A DNA stretch of 64,000 nt from Piper betle (lineage: Eukaryota > Streptophyta > Magnoliopsida > Piperales > Piperaceae): contig JAURVB010004850.1 in NCBI GenBank assembly GCA_033002965.1, positions 372,001 to 436,000 of the forward strand. The letters run 5' to 3'. Below, in pieces: positions 48,381-59,900 of this stretch. Position numbers and translations under genes: made by a program. The notes under the pieces are model-generated. The model saw nothing but the letters and a program-made list of their open reading frames with translations, searched no databases and was not told the origin of the DNA. Position 1 is the first letter of the stretch. Each line of letters opens with the position of its first letter.

Positions 48381-49866
48381 GTATGAAGTAGGAGCTTGCC
48401 GCCTAGGCGCGATGACACGCTTGGAGCTTCTATAAGGTCCGTTTAGGACTCATCTCTGTTTTACGTTCTCTTCTATTGTATGTTTCTTTTATTATTTGCA
48501 GGACGGGTTAAGTGGCGTTTTATTAGATCCCACTTAACTCGGGCCATTTAACCGAACAGTTTTCCGGATTAATAACCCCTCGAGGATGAGATCCCTCAAG
48601 GATGATTTCGAAAACAAGATCCACCACAAGTTGCCTTCGGGCTTATTATATAAATCCCTACCCAGCTCTATATATATATAGTTTTCGCGTTTTCAGTGAG
48701 ACAAGAGATGGAGAAACCGACTGCACGTACCATGAGCGGATGCCATGACAGTCAAAGCGGGCTCTGGATTAGTGCCAGCGGACTGTTCCATTCCCGAGGG
48801 ATCCTGACAACTCCGCGTTTGAGTTCCTCACACCCGGAGAACGTGAAGGTTTACGGGTACTGTTTAGTACAGCGCATATCCGAACTTGTGGTTCAAAGGG
48901 TACTAAAGGCGACTGCTTGAGAGTACTCGGCCTTCGTGCTCAAGGCCAGGAGAAATATGGAGGTAAGGAGAGGGCTTAGGATTTGAGACCAGAAAATGAA
49001 GTAAGAAAATGCCGAAGCAGCATAGCAGTAGCAGATCAGTAAGTTCGGGATGCTATCGGGTTTGCAGCCCAGTGGCTCCTCAGTAGTGCCCTTTAGAGTG
49101 TTCACGTGGAGTATATGATATTTTCTTTCGTATGAGAGTTTGCTCTCATAGCCAGCTTGTTATAGTTATTTTATTTTTCGGACCAGTAATACTTGTTACT
49201 GACGTGTTTTTATACTATATGTAGGTAATAATCACAAGTTGGAGGAGCCAGCTTGGACAGAGGAGCACTGTTGTCGCTTGCACACATGTCAGTCCGATTG
49301 AGTGGTTATATTTTGTTTATAATGTTATTATATTGTGAATGGTGTGACTAAATGCTTAAGACATGGTGATGTGACATGTTCAAATGCTAAGACAAGATGA
49401 CATGTTGTGATTAATTGTTAAGACATGATGACAGAATGCAAAACATGAATAGATTTCGCAGCGGAAATGTGGTTAGTTGATACCCAAGCTTAGAGTGAGT
49501 AAATTGTATATTAGATTGTGTGGATAAAGTTGCTTGATATATAGATATATATTTGCATATATGTTTATATATATTATTTTGACAGAGTGACCCTAATTGT
49601 ACTTTTTGGGGAGACTCTGTCTGTTTTATTTTAGAATTTTTATTGATTTTGATCGTAGTCGTATTGTTGTATGAATTACTTTGCATGTCAGATATATAGT
49701 ATCATGATAGGATTTGGAGCATTCATCTATGTATGATGAGTCGTATCTTCATCTTAAGACGTCGAGATTAAGATCCACACGAGTTGGGTTCGGGTTAGCC
49801 GACCTAACCGGGGCCTGTAACATGCCGGTTTGATTCATGAGCGTGAACCGGATTTGGGGTGTTATA

Positions 49867-50195
49867 GGCAGAGCAGGGCAGCGGAGGCAGGCGGCAACAA
49901 AGTTGAGGCTGCAGTGGAGGGCGGCGACATGAGGAAAGGGGAGGGTGGGGGGAGCGCAGCAGAGGTCGGAGGAGGGCAAGGGAGGGCGGCAGAGGTCAGA
50001 GGAGGGCAGGGGAGGTCGGAGGAGGGCAGGGGAGGGCGGAAGAGGTCAGAGGAGGGCGGGGGAGGTCAGAGGAGGGCAGGGGAGGGCGGCGGAGGGCGGC
50101 GACAGTAGGAAGGGGGAGGGGCGGCAGAGGGCGGCGGAGGGCGGCGGAGGGTGGCGAAGGTCGGGGGAGGGCGAGGGAGGGCGGCAACAGATTAT
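49867..50195 (+). repeat. G-rich minisatellite, split by copy 2
   Basis: Irregular tandem units of the type ggtcagaggagggcagggga and gggcggcggagggcggc are present. The same type of sequence occurs at 46753-46804, left of LTR-like copy 2, so that element landed inside the array. The G-run density would allow G-quadruplexes. The open frames here are a by-product of the repeats. Confidence 0.75.
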
Positions 50196-50374
50196 GTTGG
50201 TAAGTAGGGTTAGGGTTAGTAATTAGAGTATAATTTCAGACTGTCCACAAATGTTGTCCGGGCCCGACGAACAAGTTGGACATTAACTCGGTCAGACAAG
50301 TTTTATCCGACAAAATCTTGGATGGATGCAAATAATAACTTGTCCGACGTCCGTCCAACCGATGCCCATTCCTA

Positions 50375-50382
50375 ATCATAGG
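50375..50382. repeat. 8-bp hAT target duplication, right
   Basis: The sequence atcatagg is identical to 41195-41202. Confidence 0.9.
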
Positions 50383-51179
50383 ATGCCACTCTCCTTAGCC
50401 TTATTTTGACGAACTGCCACAACATTGTATTGGCTTTGCAATCATAGGACGCCACTCTCTTTCACTGGATGAACTATCCTTCTTTTTGTAATATCAAGTG
50501 TTTATTAACTGAGGTGTCTATTAAATAACTAAGTAGAACTTATAAGACTCTTGCTCACTCTGTGGCCACCCATGCTGTATGGTTATGTACAATAATGTAA
50601 TCTTTTAGTTTTAATAAAGGCACAAAATATACTTGAAACATTAATCCAGCGATGTGTAATGCACTTGTTGTACACTTTTTAGACACCAAAATCTCCTTTA
50701 AAAAAGGCTTTTATTATAAAATGGGAAATATAGTTTGATATTACACGTAGGAAAATTAGGCTTAATTGTCAAAAAAAAAGGAAATCTTTTTACAACGACA
50801 AAACTACCTTTTATTTAAAATTTTTTCCATTTAAAAAGAATATTTTCTTTAATTTTTTTATCATTAAAAGGGCGGAGGTGACATATAGCACCCAAGGCTA
50901 GATTTAGCCAGATCCACCCCTTGATGAATTAAAAAAAAAAATTTTTTTAAAAAGTCTGGCTGCCAAGTTCTAGCATGCTCGAGCCGACCCAATTTTGCAT
51001 GGGTCTGGCTGGTTCTAAGGCCGATCTAGAGGACTACCCAAATGGCTGGTTCAAACTTGGCGGCTCAAGGCCAAAAACGGCTAGATTCGTACGGCTTCAA
51101 TGGCAAATCTAGTTGCCAGGGCAGCCACGGCTAGGCCGGCCTTATTATTTTTTAAAAGAAATTAAATATTTTAAATAAT
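50383..51179. other. intergenic with a diverged repeat of the hAT target site
   Basis: The segment ttattttgacgaactgcc...ttggctttgcaatcatagg (50402-50449) is a diverged copy of the sequence just left of the hAT element (41156-41202). The transposon therefore sits in an older tandem duplication of about 65 bp. The remainder is AT-rich, with repeated ggct phrases near 50950-51150. Confidence 0.5.
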
Positions 51180-51809
51180 TTATATATTTTTTCGCTTATC
51201 TTTTTGGCAAGTAAGGCTATTTTCCCCACGGACTTTAACACCTACGAATTTTCTTTCTTTTTTAATGGTAAAAGGCTTCAAAAAACACGCGGGCACAGAC
51301 ACGTGCGTCAAGGCCTCAATGAAATTCTCAAAATTTTTGAGGAGTCTAATTGCCCTGTCCACCGTCGTTTTGTACTCCGCAGGCCGGCCTTTCACCTTTT
51401 CATGTGATACGTTACTGTCCACCTTCTTAATCGCCTCCCTGCTTACCATCCCATCTTCGTCTTTAGCAAATGCCATCCCCACCTTCCAGACGTCACAGAT
51501 GTAGCTCCGGTGAAGGAACTGATCGCTGAAGTAGGGCCACCAGAGGAAAGGAACAACGTTGTTGATACCTTCGGTGGTGAAGTTCCAACCGCAGTGGGAG
51601 ATGAAACAAGCTCTTGAAGGGTGCGCAAGCACTTTTTGTTGTGGCGCCCATGTCACCAGCTTCCCTCTCCTGGCAGTCCTCTCTTGAAACCCATTTGGGA
51701 AGCAAGCTTTTGACCTGTCCATGCAGAAGTCGGGCCTCACCACCCACAAGAACGGCCGGTCGGTGAGCTCGAACCAAGTGCAAACTCGTGGAGCAGTCCC
51801 CTGCTAAGG
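51180..51809 (-). pseudogene. UDP-glycosyltransferase 3' fragment
   Basis: Only the C-terminal part of a plant secondary-metabolite UGT is present. It begins around LLHEFALG, then FELTDRPFLWVVRPDF, then the PSPG sugar-donor box at 51650-51516 (WAPQQKVLAHPS, ISHCGWN, PYFSDQF). The box keeps the HCGWN and D-Q residues but has F-T-T where family members usually have S-T-x. One base is missing between ALG and FEL near 51773-51775. The N-terminal acceptor domain is absent from the upstream DNA. Beyond the box the sequence degrades to an ill-matching tail. This is a dead fragment; the substrate is unknown. Confidence 0.75.
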
Positions 51810-51941
51810 ACGGCTAAGCGCCCAACTGCAGCCTACTTTAATTCGTTTTTCTTGCTTACAGAAGCAGTTGGCTACTTGCTAGAATTCTATAAAGCAGGAA
51901 TTATCTATTTTTAGATGTTGATAATCTTCTTGTTGATTTTA

Positions 51942-54780
51942 TTTGCGTCAAAACGAGGAGGAAAAGTGCCGGTTCCAGCAAAGAAATAACCTGTAAGTGG
52001 TATATACGGTGATCGAAAAGTGTCAATTATTCTTGTATGCAGTATTTATTGTTTTATAATTTGTGGTTCAATAAGAGTGTTCAATCCGTTTTTTTTGTTT
52101 TAACAATGGTCTGACTTGGATATGAGCTTCCTCTACAACTAGCCAAGTTCAATTTGGTTATGTACTCGATAAGGTCTCTTTTTTTCTATAGTGGACATAT
52201 GAATTGAATGACTCAACATGTTTGGTGATTATGTTTCTTCTTGTATGCTATACCCACTACATTTTATTCTTGTTATCTCTGTCTAAAGGAATAAGATTGA
52301 TTTTGATTTACTTTTAATAATGTTTTTTGGTCAGAATTATTATGTGTAATGGACCATTTTGTAGTTGTTTGTCTTTCTTATTTTGATAGCAGTCACCAAT
52401 TTCCATCACTCTTGGTCACTGTCATTTAGGCTGTAATTGAGTCTGCTTGTATAACCAACGACAGTGGTATCTGTTGGCAGGAAAAAATCGTGAATCCATT
52501 GTTTGAGAAGCAACCAAAGCAGTTTGGTACTGGAGGCGCCTTGCCACCTAAGAGGGATCTTCATAGATTTGTAAAATGACCTAAAGTTGTTCACATTCTA
52601 AGGCAAAGGAGAATCCTTAAGCAATGCCTGAAGGTTCCTCCGGCTTTGAACCAGTTTACCAAGGCATTAGATAAACATGTAGGATTTTATATTTTAGCTG
52701 TTTCTTTATTTGTAAACAATGTAGTTTCACTATTGTATAAAAGTTCTAATACATTTATTTTGTTTCGTTCTTCTTTTTTACAGCAACAAGTTTGTTTAAG
52801 TTGCTTTTGAAATATACACCTGAGGACAAAGCTGCTAGGAAGGAAAGACTTTTGAAAATGGCACAAGCTGAAGCTGATAAAAAAACTGTCAAGACAAAGA
52901 AATTATTGTTGTGAACTATGGCCTCAATCATATTACATACCTCATTGAGCAGGTTAAGTGTATATCATCAAGTTGCTATGTTTTTTAATTTTGAAGTAAA
53001 ATTATTTGTTTTTGCTATAGCTCTTTTCTGGTGGAAGGAACATGCCAAAAGGCAATTCTATACTGATAACTGATAAATGAAATTGTGATTTCTTGCTTCT
53101 CAAAATACTAAATAGTCAATTTTTTTAATCTTTAATGCTTGATTATGTTAATCTACGAATAAGAGTTCATCAAGAGTTGTATAAGGCGATAAGTGCTTAT
53201 TTTTTGGGTATAATTTCAGGTTCTTCTTTTGTCAGAAGTTTACTTTTGTGCTAATTTTGTTTTCCTTCCATGACAGAACAAGGCCTAGTTGGTGCTAATA
53301 GCTCATGATGTGGATCCCGTTGAGCTTGTTGTTTGGCTTCTGCTTTGTGTCGAAAGATGGAAGTTCCGTACTGCATTGTGAAAGGAAAAGCCCGTCTTGG
53401 CGCAATATGAATGTCAGATTTTTTGTTTTTGTTTTATTTTTTTATTTTTTTTGTCTGTGTCCTTATTGGTCCAACCATTCTTTGTTCGTAGATTGTTCAT
53501 AAGAAGACAGCTACAGCTTTGTGCCTTACATCTGTCAAAAACGAGGATAAGGTGGAACTCAGCGAGGTCGTTGAAGCCATGAAGGTGATACTCTTTTAAC
53601 AAAAGCTGTGTGTTGATTTTAATGCACGAGCCTGTATTTTATGTTGAGATATTCCCTCCCATGAGAAAGCGTTCAAGTCACATTGAAAGTTATGAAGTCA
53701 TGAAGATAAACCAAGAGGTACGACGAATTCGATGAGAATTTGTGAAATACGTGAAGAAACTCATTAGAAAGGATTCTAATGCTCAAGAAGTAATGTTTGG
53801 AATTGGCTCTTCATTTCTAAGTGGTATTTATATCTTTAGTCTATAAATATGTGATTAAAAGTATATGTTCGGTGTGCTTTCTCTTTGGGAAAGTTCTATG
53901 GAGTGTTCTCCTTTGGGGGAGACTCGAGGGATTATAGATCTAGACAGGGTCACTATTGGTAGTGCATGTGGGAGAAGAAAGTGAAATTGTTTGTTGTGAG
54001 GTGAAGATATGACTTCGGGTTCTTCGACAAGATCAAGAGTGGTTAATTTTTTTCTTTCTCTACCTTTGTCTGTGGATTGTAATTAGGAGTAGTGTTACTC
54101 TTTTGGGTGGAGTTTTCTACATTTGGGTAGAGTTTCTACTTTTATTGGGGTGAAGTTTTTCACACTTTGGTAGAATTTTCTACATGTTTTGGGTGGAGTT
54201 TTTCCACATATAACGGGGAGTGGTTTCGCTCACAAGAGGAGAGTTTGGAGAAGTTTTTCATCATCTCAAGTTGAAGTAGGGTCGTAATCCAGGGTGTGTG
54301 ATTGATCCATTTTTCATTTGAGGTGTATGATATTTTTCTCAATTTCTCAAGAATTGTATCTTTTATTGATCTGATTTAGGTTAGGAAAGTTTTCTTAAAT
54401 TTTATTTCGATACTTGATTGTAAGAGATTTCTTTTAATCAAAGTTGATCGAGTAGGTTGGTTTTCTTTTCTCTAAATTGGGAGGAAAGTTTCTATCCATT
54501 TTTATTTTGGGTGTCTCCTATTCATTTTATATTTGTTTTCATTTCATCTTGAGGGGAAATATTTTCTAGGTTATTTCCGCTGGAATATATTTCCCAACAT
54601 TTTATACATAAATTGGATCATATTGTATCTTTTTTTGTCAGTCTTCGGGCAAATTTCAACGACAAGTATGATGAGCACTGGAAGAAATGGGGTGGTGGAA
54701 TTATGGGTTCCAAGTCACAGGCTAAGACAAAGGCAAAGATAAAATTACTGGCCAAAGAAGCAGCTCAAAGGATGTCCTGA
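51942..54780 (+). pseudogene. RPL7A: 60S ribosomal protein L7a pseudogene, introns retained
   Basis: Six exon remnants can be followed: 51942-51992 (ASKRGGKVPVPAKK, start ATG lost), 52481-52678 ([28 protein letters not shown], then TGA for a Trp), 52784-52952 (frame breaks after [17 protein letters not shown]), 53277 to about 53404 (IAHDVDPVELVVW with a TAG before it), 53492-53583 ([19 protein letters not shown]) and 54642-54780 ([18 protein letters not shown] to TGA). RPL7a is a component of the large ribosomal subunit. Internal stops, lost splice sites and a missing start make this copy non-functional. Intron retention shows DNA-level duplication rather than retrotransposition. Confidence 0.9.
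53794..54599 (+). mobile_element. possible solo LTR in RPL7a pseudogene intron
   Basis: The unusually long fifth intron carries a block running TGTTTGGAATTGG...TTTCCCAACA, with complementary TGTT-GG/CC-AACA ends. It contains a TATA-like tataaatatg and repeated gggt(g/a)gagttt phrases, in the style of a Copia LTR. I could not find a matching 5-bp target duplication, so the limits are uncertain. Confidence 0.4.
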
Positions 54781-56950
54781 AGGACAGACTGAGGATCTAG
54801 TTTTTTGTTTCTTACATTTGATCTGTTTTAGGTGTGATGCTTGGGAATATTGCATTTGATTTGTTGGCATTTAAACTATTGACCTCAAATTGGGAATATC
54901 CAAGTTTATTTGGTTGCCTGGATACGGTCGCATACAGATATGACCTCACGTTTTGGTGTTCAAGGGGGATAGATTATATGTATGTGTGTTGTAATTGCAA
55001 GTCCTGTGGGCTGTACTCGTTAGCCAGTAACAGCAACAGGAACGAAAATGTCTGTGCGTTGGTATCTGAAGTATCATGTGCTCTGAAAAAATTGCGCACG
55101 CTGCAACGGGAACGTTCTTTTGATTACCGGGGCGTTTAGAGTGGACATAACATGTGAGAGGTGAAAAGTACTTGACAGCGGCTCATGTGAACGGATGAAC
55201 AATACTTGAGAAGCAACACGTAAACAAAATAAGCATGAACGTATAACCAAAGGGGTCACCATGAGTCAGTCGCATAAAAAGAATGACTACGTATACGGCC
55301 GTGGGTATATAATCTTAAAGACTTGAATTAAAAACATGTTGGTGGGCACTTCGTGAAAGGTCATAGTTTTTTTAATTTAAATTAGATGTTAATGAAGGGG
55401 ATCTTGGTGGGCATTTTTTCATAAATGGTGCAAATTAGCATTTTTAAATAAATGAATGAGCCGAGCTCGGCTTCTATTCGAATTCGACTCGAATAATTCA
55501 AAACTCATTCAAACTCGATTAAAGATCGAACAAATTTTGAGTATTTATGCTTAAAATTGACCGAAATAATTTTTATGTTATTCGAGCTTGATCTTGAGTT
55601 CAAAACTAACTCGTTTGAGAGCTCAAAATCACCCTAATTATAAAGTTGAACTAGTTTATCGAGTTGACTCGTTCAATTATTAACCCTATTGAAATATATT
55701 TTTTATTTTATTTTATTTTAGTGCTACGTTACCATTTCATATATGAAAACATTAACAAGTTCGTATGCTCAGCCTCCACTTATTTACGTTTTATTTTATG
55801 TTTGAAAAAAACTTATTTATATTTTAAGTATTATTTATTTATATTTATTTTTATTGGATTTGGGAGGACCCGTCGGACGAGTGATCGGGTACCGGTTCCT
55901 GTGCCCGACAAAAGGGTGGGTCATTGGTCAAGTGAAGTCCGCCGGGATCTCGGCTGGTCGGGGCGGCGATGGAGCCGATCTGAATCTGCGCCTCTTCTCC
56001 ATTTCTTCGTGTTCCGCTCATCGGGTACGTATTGATTTTTTCTTTTTTTCATTCGCCCTTCCTTTTGTTTTGTTGGTCTTGTTTATTGGTGCTTTCCCTT
56101 CCCTTGATGATGATGGGTTGGTTGCCTTCTTTTTCTGGGGGAGTAAATTTTATGTTGGCATTTGATTGGATTGGACTTAGGATTGTCTGGAATCTTACCT
56201 TCTTTCTTCTTGCTGCATTCTTGGTCCGATAGTGATTTTTGTTTAGGCAATGGTTTTTAATTGGATTTGGGTATGTGGTCAACAAATGCTTTTGGTAGCA
56301 CGCAGTGATTGCTCCTTACTTGGTCGCATGTTTTCCTCATCAATGTTGGAAGTGTATGAATTAGTTTAGGATTATCTGGAATTTCGACTTTTTTTCTTTT
56401 GGGGTGTGAGGTTTTCTGAATTGTTGGTGCAATGGCAATCTTTTGGTTAATGTGTGGAATTGAATTTGGGTTTCGGTACCACGCTTCGGATTTTTCACTG
56501 GATTGCATGTTATCCTCAATTTTATTTGGTGATCAATATTGGAAGTGTGTGTCTGGATTGAGTTGATTCTTGCTGAATTCTGGGCGCAATGATAGGTTGG
56601 TTGTGATAATGTGGGAAAAAACGGATGGCTTCTGTGTCACACTGTCAATATTTAAGACTGTAACTGCTCACTTTGGTGTTTATCTATGTAAATTCTCTCA
56701 TTCTGTTTTAGCCATGGATGAATGAAAGTTATTGGTCTTCTAAGAGAAGGCCAGGGAACAATATATGGCGATTCTATAACCTTTATTTTAATCTGTATTT
56801 TTTCAGGGTTTGCCACCTGCCTCCAGCACTTCCTTTTTGCATCAATTTTCCTTGCTACTACCTTCTTTTCCTGTCCAGGGCTTTTCTGTGCAGTTTGCGG
56901 CTGTTGCAATATTTTCTTTTAAAAGATTCCACCCGCAGGTGATCACTAAT
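54781..56950 (+). promoter_or_regulatory. upstream region and 5' leader of the GRIP gene
   Basis: 54781-55850 shows no gene. A GC-richer patch at about 55855-56024, ending in a donor-like tcatcgg|gtacgt, may be a noncoding first exon. The acceptor acccgcag at 56931-56938 lies 12 bases before the ATG. Long open frames at 56032-56232 and 56718-56922 fall in the leader intron and show no motifs. Confidence 0.5.
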
Positions 56951-59900
56951 ATGGTAGAAGCAACATGTGCCTCGTTGTCAGAGGATGTTCAAGACAATGT
57001 AATGTCAAACAGTCATGAAACAGATACCAAAAATTTGGTAAATATTTCCCAAGAAATGAAAGAAAAAATGGATGGTTCAAATTTCTTTGTGAATGAGGTT
57101 TGCAATGGGGATAGATACCATGATGGTGCATATGAAAAACTCATAGAAATGGTTGCTGAACTCAAATTTCAAAATGAGTATTTCAAAGCTCAATTTGAGG
57201 CAGTGAAACTTCAATTTGTTGAGTCATCAGAAGCTTTTGATTATAAGAGTAAGGTTGGGCTAGAACGAGAAGAATCAGACATTGTAGAGGAACTTTCAAT
57301 GAAGATAGAATCATTGACAAAAGAACTTAAGGAGCAAAGACTACTACAACTTGCTGCAGAAGATGCTCTTAATCATCTCCGCTTAGCTTATTCTGAGTCT
57401 GATACAAAAGCCCAAGAACTTTCTGCAGAGCTTACGAGAGGTCAGATATAACTGTTCAGATATACTCCATGTGGTTTAAAAACTATCTTTTTCCTTGGGT
57501 AGTTTTAGATCATTGAAAGTTATCTTTATCTTATTTGATGACCTAATAGTTGGTGTTTACTTTCTGAAGTTATGGGTGGATATGTGTTTTTATTTCCTTT
57601 GAATGTGAGTGAGCTAATGTTCAATTTTTTGTTCTAGACAATGCAACAGTAATTCTGTATTCTAAGTACTAATTTATCCTGGGAGAAAGTTGAGAATAGT
57701 GCATCCAATTTCTTGTGTGCAAACATTTTGTCATGCAAGAAATGAATCAAGGTTTTTTCGGTATTTGTTAATTCTAATTTATGAGCATTTTATTTATAAA
57801 TTTTATGCATAAGAACTGATTGAGAAAAATAATATATAAGCAGATTAATATTTTTATAAATCATGGAATGGATGAGTTGTGCAAAAGTATTGCATGGCTT
57901 AATATTCTACTGTGTGTGGGCTTTTCTTCTCATTGATGAACTTCTGTTACTTATGGCTTTAATTGGTTGTTTGCAATTGTAGTTCAGCAGAAGATGAACC
58001 AAGAGATAAAAGATCGTGATGAGAAAAATGTTGATCTTGAATCAAAAGTTTCAAGGCTGCATAAACGTGCAAAGCAGAAAATCCAAGAGCTTCAAAAGGT
58101 GAATATTGTAATTCAAGGGCATGATGATCATGTTATATTTGAACTTCGCCTCTCATTTACCTTTTTCTGTTGGATTGGAAAGTTAGCCTGGCTTAAAAGA
58201 AACTTCTTGCTCTGTTTTTGTACATGCTATATCTCGTCTTAATTTGATCATGACAAGAGTCAGGTGCTATATGTAAAATATATGTTTCCCAAACCATTGT
58301 TCCGAGTGCATGACCTAGATGGCAATGATTTGAAGATGTTCCTACCATAAGGCATAATTTTTACGATATCCAATGCGGCACATTGTTGGCTGTTTATGCT
58401 AAACATTTGCAATATCTTTTACTTACAGGAAAAAGATGACATTGAATCTAAATTCAAAGATTTGAGTGAAGCAGTTGAGAAAGCATCGTCTGAGAAACTT
58501 CTATTGCAGCAAGAATTGGATCGAGCTCGACAAAATGCAGCTGATGCTTTGAGGTCAATGGATGTTGACAGACAACAAATACGAACAGCGAACAGCAAGT
58601 ACTTCTCTATTCCGGCTAAAAATTTGGTCTCATAAGAAAGCATGAGATCTTATATGTGTCAATTGCTTTTCATTGAACTTTGTTTGATGTCGTTAATTGG
58701 ATATGATAGTAGACAAACTTTGGTCTTTCAGTTGCTTTCACTTCTCATTTGTTAATTATACTTCTCAATTGCTTTTCATCTTTAATATCTGCTCTCGTTT
58801 TTGTTCAACCTTAAGTGCTGTTATTTTACCATTTGATTTATTCGTGTGACAAGATATGCTCGTTGAGATCTAATGATATGGAACTGAAAATGTAGCAAGA
58901 TCCTTGCAGGGTATGTAAGTTGGGAGTATGAATATATTTGATGTTTTTAAGAAGATTATATCTAGAAAAGGAGAAGGCAAAAGAGAAGGTTTATTATTTT
59001 GTTGCTGATTTGTCCTCTCATTGTTTTTACTGATAGGTTGATAGAATATCTGTAAATTTAGATGGTTTAACCACTTTCCACCAAAGCATAAGCTGTTGGG
59101 AGAGGGAGCCAAATAATATTTACTTTAACACTCCCCTCACATGCAGCAACTTTTGAGGCTTAGCACATGGTTGCAAGTAGGTCATAGGGCAAATAACACA
59201 GGGTAATTTATATTCCTCTGTGTATATACTTCCACAGAGCAGCTCCTATGTCATGTGATTTAGATGGTTGGATTATGTTGCCCAAATGCTCAAACTATTA
59301 AGAAAGGGAGCCAAATTATATTTATTTTGACAATATTATGGCATATACTGTCTCAGGCTCAGAGAGAACAATGATGAGTTGTGTCGTTCTTTAGGCGAGA
59401 AGGAGAAAGCACTTGAGGAATTCCGGCAATCTCTTATTGAGAAAGAGCAGGTACTCATGTTACACACTGCTTTAAATTGCCTCCGCTAATTGACAAAATC
59501 TTCTCGTCTTCATGTCAAGTTATAAACATTTTTTTTGGCTTACTTGAGCACAGGCAATAGAGGAGACACGGAGATTACTAGAATCTGCCACTGAGAAAAG
59601 GGAAGCTTCAATTGCTGATCTTATAGCTAAACACCAAAAGGTAAGATGTGCTTTCCAACATCTTTACTATGTTGATGTCTACTGATTTCGCTATCCCCCT
59701 TGCCGTCACTCTAAAAGTGGGTTTAAAAGGGTATGTTTCTTATTATCCTTCATATTAGGGAGGAAGGGTTTGTTAAATTTGCCTGCATTGCTTCCTGTAT
59801 GCTATTTCTGGTTCAGTACGATTCCATTTGTTTGTTATCCACTGTCGGGTCTTTCACCGACAGCAAATTTTCTTTTTTTTTTTTTGTTGACTTGGTTCTA

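Larger units (their letters stand above)
46805..49866 (+). mobile_element. LTR-like repeat, copy 2, full length
   Basis: The element runs from TGTAAAACCCACG to GGTGTTATA with flanks agcag (46800-46804) and ggcag (49867-49871), a four-of-five match consistent with a mutated 5-bp target duplication. It inserted into the G-rich minisatellite near one end of the hAT element. The module order matches copy 1: an AT-rich left end, a GC-rich block, an intron-like segment, then a conserved right half with the landmarks gcgttttattagatcccac and ggagaacgtgaaggtttacg. No retrotransposon protein is encoded. Confidence 0.75.
41203..50374 (-). mobile_element. hAT DNA transposon with two nested insertions
   Basis: The ends are imperfect inverted repeats: TAGGGGTGGACGTTCG on the left and, as reverse complement, TAGGAATGGGCATCGG on the right. 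Perfect 8-bp duplications (atcatagg) flank the element, the diagnostic length for hAT elements. Subterminal repeats of tccgac-type motifs lie near both ends, as expected for transposase binding. Minus-strand transposase fragments inside cover the BED finger, the catalytic region and the C-terminal dimerisation domain. The total is 9.17 kb. Removing the two nested LTR-like repeats (2.56 and 3.06 kb) leaves about 3.55 kb, a normal size for an autonomous hAT. The transposase is broken, so the element is not autonomous now. Confidence 0.9.

Noticed and set aside
50203..50219. Telomere-like gtagggttagggttag
   Set aside because: Only about two units are present, which is no evidence of interstitial telomere DNA.
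49830..50226. Gly/Arg/Glu-rich 92-93-codon frames
   Set aside because: They are translations of the G-rich minisatellite.
56032..56922. Hydrophobic open frames upstream of GRIP
   Set aside because: They lie in the leader intron. Their Phe/Leu-rich content comes from T-rich intron sequence.
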